A stretch of 25,683 nt of DNA from a virus: the IMG/VR virus record IMGVR_UViG_3300007537_000015, positions 1 through 25,683 of that record; one strand, written 5' to 3'. Below are positions 23,401 to 25,683 of this stretch, one piece after another. The position numbers were made by a program, and so were the translations under genes. Each line of letters starts with the position of its first letter. Within the stretch, counting starts at the first letter, position 1. Below the pieces are notes generated by a model. It was given only the letters and a program-made list of their open reading frames with translations. It did not search any database and was not told where the DNA came from.

Positions 23401-25683
23401 ATTTTGTAGCAAATGGTTACTGGATAGAGTTTACTGAAGCTAAACTGAACAGTAGCATAACTACGTCATACACTGATAGGTTAAATCGTAAGATAAAGAT
23501 AGCAAAACATTTTCATCTAAACATAGTCATTATAGATAGACGAGAACACATTGACATAGTTCTACGCGATCTATTCTTAAAAAAGGACGGCCACCAGGAA
23601 GAGATTCCTGGTTGCAAATTGAGTGAATTCAAGGAAGGCTAAGTTATTATAAATAATATGCTAACCCTGAGCTAAGTCAATCTTGGGTTAAAAGAGATTG
23701 AAAAGTGCAAAGACTAGATGGTGAGCCCAACAATAATCCATCCACGAGCGCCCAACATCCTACTAGGATGATGAGATAGTCTGATCTCATGGGAAATCAT
23801 GAGAAACAAAGGATAAAGAGCCTTTGTGTTAACACAATGTTTAATATAACGCTAATTGCTCAGAATGAAATTCGTTCCACCATAGCGTAAGTTATGGTTG
23901 CAAACGTGGCTTACATCGGTGAAACCCTACCAGGAACATTGGAGGGCAATACCGAGGGGTTAAGGAAGTAATTCCGAAAGCCCTGTAGAGACTTAAGGAG
24001 TAACCGTGTATAAATATAATGGATATTTTAATAATATCGACAGTATGTATTTACACAAGATTTATTCTTCCATTATTTGAGAGGGTTAATTGATGGTGAT
24101 GGTTCAATTGGTATATATAGAGGACAATCTTCTATATCAATACGAGGAACCAAAGCTCTCTTATACTCCATTAAATCGAAAATCAAAGATATAATGGATA
24201 TAAATGCATCATGTTATCAAGATAATTATACTTATAAATTAACTTGGTATCATGGTTGTATTGATCTTGGAGAACGAATCTACAGAGAAAAAACATTATA
24301 CATGCAACGCAAATATAATAAATTTCTCTCTGTTCGGTGCTACCTAGAATCTATCGAATCCTATCGCGGTAGATTAACATGCCACGCCCTTAAACAAGCA
24401 GACCTAAAAAATAGGTACATAGATAAAATAAAGGATTTCCATTCTAAAAATGGAAGAATCCCAACTGCAAATGAGTTCAGACATATGGGCTCAAATGCTA
24501 CTGTGTATAAATATTTCGGTTCATTTAATAATCTTATAAGATTAGCCGGATATATTCCAAGATCTGCAACTAAGGTGAAGATATAGTCCAGGCACGTAGT
24601 AATACGTGAATCACTAGAATATGGCCTTGCCGCTTGGCGCGCACTATTGGGAGTCGAGATCAAAATTAAGGTCTCATCACATAGTAATATGTGAATAAAT
24701 AATATAGCTATATGCTGGAACAACTTAAAATAATCATAGGAGGTAACAAATATGAATGAGTTAATCAGCAGCGAAGGGCATCTCCAGAAGGAGGGTAAAC
24801 CCCGCTCAGAGACTAAATGCTATAGAACCTATTCAGTTAACACTGATTTCTTTAAAATATGGTCACATGAAATGGCTTATGTTTTGGGATTTACAGCAAC
24901 GGATGGTTATGTAAGAGTAAACAATAATGCTATTACTAAACCAAATGGTTCAATTATTAAACAGAAAGGTATATACCAGATAACATGGTCTGTTACTGAT
25001 CTTGAAGTTTTAGAATATATAAAGAAAACAACCAAGGCAGAACATCCTATTAAGGAAAGACCGATATCTTACTATAAAAAGTATAAATATAAGAATGTTA
25101 AGAAACAATGGTATATAACTATAAACAGTAAAGAAATGGTGAACGATTTAGCATTATTAGGAATACTTCCTGCTAAATCTAAAACCATAGTTCTACCGGA
25201 TAATTATCCGAATGAATTCATGTCTTCTTATATAAGAGGAATAATGGATGGAGACGGATGTTGGTCTTTAGATAAAGCACATAAGAAACAACATCCAAGA
25301 GCATTTATTACATCCGGCAGTAAAGAATACTTAACTCAGATAGGAAATTATCTGAAAAAACAAATTGGTATAATACCTAAAATTTATACCAATAAACGTG
25401 GTATTCATAATCTATCATATGGTGGTAGAGAAGTTGCTGCTCTTGCTTATTATATAATGCAGGATAACGGATTCATGATAGAACGTAAGTTTAAGAAAAT
25501 GATTGAAACTATAAAAGGATATAAACAAGCAAAATGCAATGTATGTGGAAAACCTTTTATACATGTTGCTGGATTACAAAAGAAATGTAAACAGTGTAAG
25601 AAGAAACTGAAGGTTTAAGATATAGTCCAATCTATTCAGTAATGGATAGTTAATACAAATGCTTAAACGAAGGTGGTGGGTTA
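17358..25683 (+). CDS. Tail tube protein gene split into nine exons by eight group I introns (3' end outside window)
   Basis: The protein should form the inner tail tube that carries DNA. The first 37 codons match the SPO1-like tube family (SSFSG.DI, GISYSITREKA) after a strong AGGAGG, but the frame then stops. Joining 17358-17468, 17933-17945, 19066-19070, 20143-20169, 21323-21331, 22342-22600, about 23859-23866, about 24617-24660 and 25662 onward restores REKAPIYTFGHANPRSFSR, then GKRGIAGSMITTIFDRSSL, PPNSLELTA..., NEYGLAAWRALLGVEIL and NEGGGL, the conserved family order. Most junctions show U at the 5' site, G at the 3' site and guide pairing. The junctions around exon 7 are uncertain by a few bases; the best canonical choice adds one Ser (LTASQNEYG). 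Splicing is inferred, not shown. Confidence 0.85.
17469..17932 (+). ncRNA. Group I intron A in tail tube gene
   Basis: About 464 nt. It starts after U17468 and ends with G17932. The guide GGCCTTTT (17683-17690) pairs with exon 1 over 8 bp. P7 strands are GTAGAGACTA (17794-17803) and CATAGTCC (17916-17923). The P1 loop is unusually long (about 214 nt) because it holds the remnant endonuclease ORF at 17548-17676. A second guide-to-3'-exon pairing covers only about 2 bp. Confidence 0.8.
17548..17676 (+). pseudogene. Remnant of a homing endonuclease: SANT/Myb-like DNA-binding domain only
   Basis: GTG 17548 after TTAAGGAG encodes 42 aa reading KRKTWSAEDTRYLKANYCS then EVAENLNRTYQRL, a helix-turn-helix of the SANT/Myb type. 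The endonuclease of intron D carries the same kind of domain at its N-terminus (GWSVSEDKVIKMYYG). No nuclease motif follows before TAA. It looks like the leftover start of a degraded homing endonuclease, though a small intact DNA-binding protein cannot be excluded. Confidence 0.6.
17933..17945 (+). other. Tail tube exon 2, 13-nt micro-exon
   Basis: CCAATTTACACAT encodes P-I-Y-T plus the first base of a split Phe codon, exactly the residues expected after REKA. It follows an intron-terminal G and ends in U. ACACAT, with the T before it, pairs with GTGTGTA (17957-17963) of intron B, including the terminal U-G. Confidence 0.85.
17946..19065 (+). ncRNA. Group I intron B in tail tube gene
   Basis: About 1120 nt. 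Guide GTGTGTA (17957-17963) pairs with exon 2; ACCGA (17952-17956) just upstream pairs perfectly with the 5-nt exon 3 TCGGT as P10. P4-P6 lie around 17998-18030 (CGGTGAACCCC...GGGGAATACCG). P7 strands are GTAGAGACTT (18053-18062) and AAGATATAGTCC (19048-19059). The endonuclease gene sits between the P7 strands, in the P8 region. Ends with G19065. Confidence 0.88.
18122..19048 (+). CDS. LAGLIDADG homing endonuclease in intron B
   Basis: A 308-aa monomeric LAGLIDADG enzyme, expected to cut intronless tail tube alleles and spread intron B. Two catalytic helices are visible: MSWAFGFTAADGS (about 17-29) and HYLRGLIDGDGCL (about 115-127), each ending in the catalytic Asp. The distance between them (about 98 residues) suits a single-chain two-domain enzyme. 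ATG 18122 follows AAGGA (18111-18115). The stop TGA runs directly into the P7 3' strand, so the gene fills the intron loop up to the ribozyme core. Confidence 0.88.
   Translation: MGKYNINCSPDINNPKMSWAFGFTAADGSLVKTNRTRDPNIISYTLNAKDADVLYKIKHIFQLDHPVKFYTNNQGKDTVYLRFTDNRYEHLLFSKDQLNIKNAFPQSFINNNTRHYLRGLIDGDGCLHHRKRGGFMIVFINENEEIVKNFSYCVAKYLGLSFKIPKLVEKDHIWRIQYESRSARILAWWLYHGEIDEMSLQRKRDSYQSMVNPLNNNLDQFFDAFFGKELRYIPKRKNNGLIVPIPMNNHANSLNICKGIQNVCSAYNVKSIPLPVNKGNVKYYIPYFPKEYVSSIKMLRPFKYLLEG
19066..19070 (+). other. Tail tube exon 3, 5-nt micro-exon
   Basis: TCGGT completes the split Phe codon and encodes Gly (PIYT-F-G). All five bases pair with ACCGA of intron B (P10) and all five pair with GCCGA (19083-19087) of intron C (P1), so the exon is bounded by pairing evidence on both sides and the frame closes exactly. 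Confidence 0.85.
19205..19232 (+). promoter_or_regulatory. Candidate promoter for the intron C endonuclease
   Basis: ATGACA (19205-19210) and a perfect TATAAT (19227-19232) are 16 bp apart, just before the AGGAG and ATG 19247 of the endonuclease. Such sequences arise by chance in AT-rich DNA, so support is moderate. Confidence 0.35.
19247..20125 (+). CDS. LAGLIDADG homing endonuclease with C-terminal endonuclease-associated repeat, intron C
   Basis: A 292-aa protein. The two catalytic helices are IGTSIGTLLGDSWLEK (about 9-24) and FGFIMWYFDDGSFN (about 115-128), of the type seen in organelle-like LAGLIDADG enzymes and unlike the motifs in the enzymes of introns B, D and H. Residues about 245-285 (NIIGYKNWNDSYSISKAIRR, FGSINAALIYSNL) match the homing-endonuclease-associated repeat that also occurs in the enzymes of introns E, F and G, so this looks like a fusion. 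ATG 19247 follows AGGAG (19236-19240). The stop TGA overlaps the P7 3' strand. Confidence 0.85.
   Translation: MKTISKELIGTSIGTLLGDSWLEKYALSCEHSKQDSEYIHWKKDIFDQLSGRKCALYNRVGRTKTINNIETTSCDSIQLKLLYRDLVKLLVPLMYNADNKKTITNKALNLITPFGFIMWYFDDGSFNYSQISSSIYTNGFTIYEHKLLKKWLLDKYNINANIVNKSNSKCLYFKRKDTLKLLAFIESNCKNIPICMRRKIPIEWKNIHYNSNYKWNRISYKLSDYDAKKKIKENLLNYHKNVDNTNIDKNTYFNIIGYKNWNDSYSISKAIRRVFGSINAALIYSNLPTNIC
20143..20169 (+). other. Tail tube exon 4 (27 nt, nine codons)
   Basis: Encodes HANPRSFSR, the family's conserved ...PRSFSR block. The first five bases pair with GCATG of intron C (P10) and the last five, GTCGT, pair with GCGAC (20179-20183) of intron D with a terminal U-G. Confidence 0.9.
20170..21322 (+). 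ncRNA. Group I intron D in tail tube gene
   Basis: About 1153 nt. Guide GCGAC (20179-20183); TCT (20176-20178) pairs with GGA at the start of exon 5. P4-P6 lie around 20219-20275 (CGGTGAAACC...GGCAATACCG). P7 strands are GTACAGACTT (20296-20305) and AAGATATAGTCG (21265-21276). A P9 hairpin (CCGTTA..TAACGG) follows. Ends with G21322. Confidence 0.88.
20319..21239 (+). CDS. LAGLIDADG homing endonuclease with N-terminal SANT/Myb-like DNA-binding domains, intron D
   Basis: From ATG 20319 (after CAGGAG, 20308-20313) a 306-aa protein. Residues about 8-100 carry two SANT/Myb-like helix-turn-helix units (GWSVSEDKVIKMYYG...KNRCKVLGL and KKQWTSEELNILKNSYANN). The nuclease part has helices EKSAYILGFIAADGYLN (about 113-129) and MPHFIRGYFDGDGHISG (about 208-224). 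The open frame extends upstream to 20250, but that stretch is ribozyme core without a ribosome binding site, so I reject the longer start. The N-terminal domain probably adds DNA-binding specificity. Confidence 0.88.
   Translation: MANQHSCGWSVSEDKVIKMYYGSKTYADISKLLKNRSKQAVKNRCKVLGLQSSKKQWTSEELNILKNSYANNPHICELLPRWNWESIKRQANNIGLKVKYGTYKFNHMFFNKLTEKSAYILGFIAADGYLNINANRIEIGLQNKDRNHLISIANAMEYNGPIYEKPKSKSVRLQIASTKLLEDVIELLGVRNNKSLTLKSADIPNILMPHFIRGYFDGDGHISGSSKRIVFLGTEEFLEWIDVYIHKTLNTSKRKCPKKKGHENVYYIGYYGTDYSKVCNLIYNGATIYLNRKYQRYVNLCRSVKR
21323..21331 (+). other. Tail tube exon 5, 9-nt micro-exon
   Basis: GGAAAGCGT encodes G-K-R, filling the family motif SFSR-GKR-GIAGS. It follows an intron-terminal G, ends in U, and its last four bases pair with GCGC (21341-21344) of intron E. 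Confidence 0.87.
21332..22341 (+). ncRNA. Group I intron E in tail tube gene
   Basis: About 1010 nt. Guide GCGC (21341-21344) pairs with exon 5 with a terminal U-G; a P2-like hairpin CTATATGT/ATACATATAG follows at 21345-21366. A P7 pairing GACT (about 22232-22235) with the 3' strand GGTATAGTCT (22305-22314) is plausible. The endonuclease gene lies upstream of P7, unlike introns B, C and D, so this intron is probably of a different lineage. Ends with G22341 before GGAATC. Confidence 0.75.
21397..22209 (+). CDS. Homing endonuclease of the repeat plus EDxHD/PD-(D/E)XK-like type, intron E
   Basis: A 270-aa protein, ATG 21397 after GGAGGAG (21382-21388). Residues about 17-70 and 75-122 are two homing-endonuclease-associated repeats, each ending in the signature FGSWNEALRAAGF or FGSFNNALKRANV. 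The nuclease part reads KDGHKCDSIAESIIDNWLYE, then Y-H-YEYP, CDFYLPDNNVYIEYFG and a Lys-rich helix, which fits an E...D...E-x-K-like core such as I-Bth0305I (EDxHD) enzymes. No LAGLIDADG, HNH or GIY-YIG motif is present. The family is inferred from pattern only. Confidence 0.72.
   Translation: MRKLSPRNQHLLPKSATEQEWKELLISLMRECAEKNDKLSYNLFRDFIPNRNLARSCERIFGSWNEALRAAGFPVKKRWRINDTYILNSIKKCYNENGYVTYSMLEDTKKCGVSVTTIERHFGSFNNALKRANVPVHRSAGYFAHPRVAKDGHKCDSIAESIIDNWLYEHKVKHYIHYEYPHDDMFNNGFNNHMQCDFYLPDNNVYIEYFGMSSINAKTAKYRAIRKRYRTTITRKMALCNKLNISLICIYHNDLRNLDKCLKQLKTPSI
22342..22600 (+). CDS. Tail tube exon 6 (largest exon, about 86 codons)
   Basis: Encodes GIAGSMITTIFDRSSLYQLI through DQIMPPNSLELTA, matching the middle of the tube family. 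The frame is also open upstream to a TTG at 22321, but that part is intron E. The 3' end is uncertain: U22600 fits the group I rule, but I find no clean guide pairing. TAG at 22600-22602 ends the unspliced frame. Confidence 0.85.
22620..22649 (+). promoter_or_regulatory. Consensus sigma-70/sigma-A type promoter inside intron F
   Basis: Perfect TTGACA (22620-22625) and perfect TATAAT (22644-22649) with an 18-bp spacer, ending 18 bp before the ATG of the intron F endonuclease. This is the best promoter match I see in the window. Confidence 0.65.
22668..23642 (+). CDS. Homing endonuclease of the repeat plus EDxHD/PD-(D/E)XK-like type, intron F
   Basis: A 324-aa protein, ATG 22668 after AAGGA (22655-22659) and a consensus promoter. 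Three endonuclease-associated repeats with signatures FGNWNEFIIKSGY, FGTWNGYRKACGK and FGNWQAAITKCGL cover about residues 10-200. The nuclease part (EDGHMCDSMGEAIVDNWLYH, D-H-D-VHVSYP, CTCDFVANGYWIEFTEA, then a Lys-rich helix) is clearly related to the intron E enzyme (shared DGH.CDS..E.I.DNWLY). It is 54 aa longer because of the extra repeat. Confidence 0.72.
   Translation: MNDVRNKADKWFFEKLNDYVRTNGVLPSRIQFADSLQLTIAMFDRFMKKRFGNWNEFIIKSGYKPPKRFIVNDKDKQEMIEQFVQFESEYGYEPQLRSFRAKDGYKWTKQIILKTFGTWNGYRKACGKTECNRGSMSIFRDDKKLLSELKETCLRLDTTDSNVVCDHLLGSKYLYQLRFGNWQAAITKCGLKHMLCKTVGNRTKAEDGHMCDSMGEAIVDNWLYHNNIDHDVHVSYPGKNRCTCDFVANGYWIEFTEAKLNSSITTSYTDRLNRKIKIAKHFHLNIVIIDRREHIDIVLRDLFLKKDGHQEEIPGCKLSEFKEG
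23859..23866 (+). other. Tail tube exon 7, about 8-nt micro-exon (boundaries uncertain)
   Basis: CTCAGAAT lies after a possible intron-terminal G (23858). Its GAAT pairs with GTTC (23874-23877) with a terminal U-G, and it supplies Q-N before the conserved E-Y-G. With U22600 it would read LTA-S-QN-EYG, one residue more than the family norm. A junction within ACAG/GCG instead would give LTA-QN-EYG. Confidence 0.55.
23867..24616 (+). ncRNA. Group I intron G in tail tube gene (ends approximate)
   Basis: About 750 nt. Guide GTTC (23874-23877) pairs with exon 7 and ATTC (23870-23873) pairs with GAAT at the start of exon 8. P4-P6 lie around 23915-23960 (CGGTGAAACCC...GGCAATACCG). P7 strands are GTAGAGACTTA (23985-23995) and AAGATATAGTCC (24578-24589). 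A P9 hairpin CACGTA/TACGTG follows. The pairing implies an A as last intron base. Moving the junction by one gives the usual terminal G (24617) but a G as last exon base. The mRNA is the same either way. Confidence 0.75.
24006..24586 (+). pseudogene. Truncated LAGLIDADG homing endonuclease in intron G
   Basis: A good start region (AAGGAG, then GTG 24006) opens VYKYNGYFNNIDSMYLHKIY but stops at TGA after about 25 codons. In another frame, from about 24035, the sequence reads DLFFHYLRGLIDGDGSIGIY and runs to TAG 24584-24586. The second catalytic helix is intact, but the first LAGLIDADG helix is absent and about 100 residues are missing compared with intron B. A C-terminal endonuclease-associated repeat remains (IKDFHSKNGRIP, YFGSFNNLIRLAGY). 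The simplest reading is an internal deletion with frameshift. A short product from TTG 24077 (169 aa) could exist but would lack half the active site. Confidence 0.75.
24617..24660 (+). CDS. Tail tube exon 8 (about 44 nt)
   Basis: Encodes EYGLAAWRALLGVE plus two bases of an Ile codon, matching the family's NEYG...GVEI. GAGAT at its end pairs perfectly with GTCTC (24671-24675) of intron H with a terminal U-G. Confidence 0.88.
24661..25661 (+). ncRNA. Group I intron H in tail tube gene
   Basis: About 1001 nt, with the cleanest splice-site evidence in the window. Guide GTCTC (24671-24675) pairs with exon 8; TTAAG (24666-24670) pairs with CTTAA at the start of exon 9 as a 5-bp P10. P7 strands are CTCAGAGACTA (24805-24815) and AAGATATAGTCC (25617-25628). 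Ends with G25661. Confidence 0.92.
24752..25618 (+). CDS. LAGLIDADG homing endonuclease with C-terminal zinc-ribbon-like end, intron H
   Basis: A 288-aa protein, ATG 24752 after AGGAGG (24738-24743). Catalytic helices are HEMAYVLGFTATDGYVR (about 38-54) and MSSYIRGIMDGDGCWSLD (about 158-175). The end CNVCGKPF...CKQCKKK has two CxxC pairs and probably binds zinc. Residues 1-23 are encoded by the ribozyme core including the P7 5' strand, so gene and ribozyme overlap. No other ATG with a binding site lies before the first catalytic helix. The stop TAA overlaps the P7 3' strand. Confidence 0.87.
   Translation: MNELISSEGHLQKEGKPRSETKCYRTYSVNTDFFKIWSHEMAYVLGFTATDGYVRVNNNAITKPNGSIIKQKGIYQITWSVTDLEVLEYIKKTTKAEHPIKERPISYYKKYKYKNVKKQWYITINSKEMVNDLALLGILPAKSKTIVLPDNYPNEFMSSYIRGIMDGDGCWSLDKAHKKQHPRAFITSGSKEYLTQIGNYLKKQIGIIPKIYTNKRGIHNLSYGGREVAALAYYIMQDNGFMIERKFKKMIETIKGYKQAKCNVCGKPFIHVAGLQKKCKQCKKKLKV
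25662..25683 (+). CDS. Tail tube exon 9 (start only, cut by window end)
   Basis: Completes the split Ile codon and reads L-N-E-G-G-G-L, continuing the family's GVEILNEG block. The frame is open to the last base, so further exons or introns may follow outside the window. Confidence 0.87.

Larger units (their letters stand above)
22601..23858 (+). ncRNA. Group I intron F in tail tube gene (ends approximate)
   Basis: About 1258 nt. P7 strands appear at 23713-23722 (GTGCAAAGACTA region) and 23773-23782 (GAGATAGTCT). P3 candidates are CTTGGG (about 23682-23687) and CCCAA (about 23727). P9-like hairpins follow (CTCATG/CATGAG; AAAGG/CCTTT). CTGAG (23667-23671) can pair with CTCAG at the start of exon 7, and GTCAA (23676-23680) with TTGAC near the end of exon 6, but the two do not form one standard guide. 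A terminal G is at 23858. The endonuclease gene lies upstream of P7, as in intron E. Confidence 0.65.

Noticed and set aside
1-25683. Minus-strand open frames of 60-140 codons opposite the structural genes.
   Set aside because: All lie opposite well-supported genes, lack recognisable products and have no consistent binding sites.
1-25683. tRNA genes, CRISPR arrays, insertion sequences and attachment sites.
   Set aside because: I saw no cloverleaf, no regularly spaced repeats, and no transposase or integrase gene. The repeated AAGATATAGTCC elements are ribozyme P7 strands.

Overview
The window looks like part of the late (virion morphogenesis) region of a large, AT-rich, contractile-tailed (myovirus) phage. 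Every convincing gene is on the + strand. The gene order is the one typical of SPO1-like/Herelleviridae-type phages: large terminase, portal, prohead protease with scaffold, major capsid protein, head-tail connectors, tail sheath, tail tube. Many genes have AGGAGG-type ribosome binding sites and promoters look like the sigma-A/sigma-70 type, which suggests a low-GC Gram-positive (Firmicutes) host. The host is an inference.

Positions 1-17314 are the packaging, head and neck block. It holds the end of an upstream gene (2-349), TerL (409-2286), a large unknown protein with membrane-like segments (2283-4853), the portal (4890-6545), a 721-aa protease-scaffold fusion with an internal in-frame start (6618-8783; internal start 8232), an unknown 391-aa protein (8816-9991), the major capsid protein (10011-11315), a perfect palindrome, a basic 182-aa protein, a connector with Ig-like domains (11988-13283), three small neck/completion proteins, and the tail sheath (14850-17267). 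A textbook terminator closes the block (17285-17314).

Positions 17358-25683 are the unusual part. The next gene is the tail tube protein. Its reading frame stops after 37 conserved codons but resumes in pieces across 8.3 kb. I can rebuild it as nine exons split by eight group I introns (called A-H here), with the gene running off the window end. For most junctions the sequence shows the expected signs: a U at the end of the 5' exon paired with G of an internal guide sequence (P1), a terminal intron G, and for B, C, D and H a P10 pairing to the 3' exon. Spliced, the exons give the expected family motif REKA-PIYTFG-HANPRSFSR-GKR-GIAGS and then NEYG...GVEILNEGGG. Five introns fall within 54 nt of coding sequence, leaving exons of 13, 5, 27 and 9 nt.

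Each intron carries a homing endonuclease gene or its remains. B, C, D and H hold LAGLIDADG enzymes. E and F hold repeat-plus-nuclease enzymes resembling the EDxHD/PD-(D/E)XK type. A and G hold truncated remnants. This densely invaded gene is the outstanding feature of the window. Phage Twort orf142, which I recall as having three group I introns, is the nearest precedent I know.
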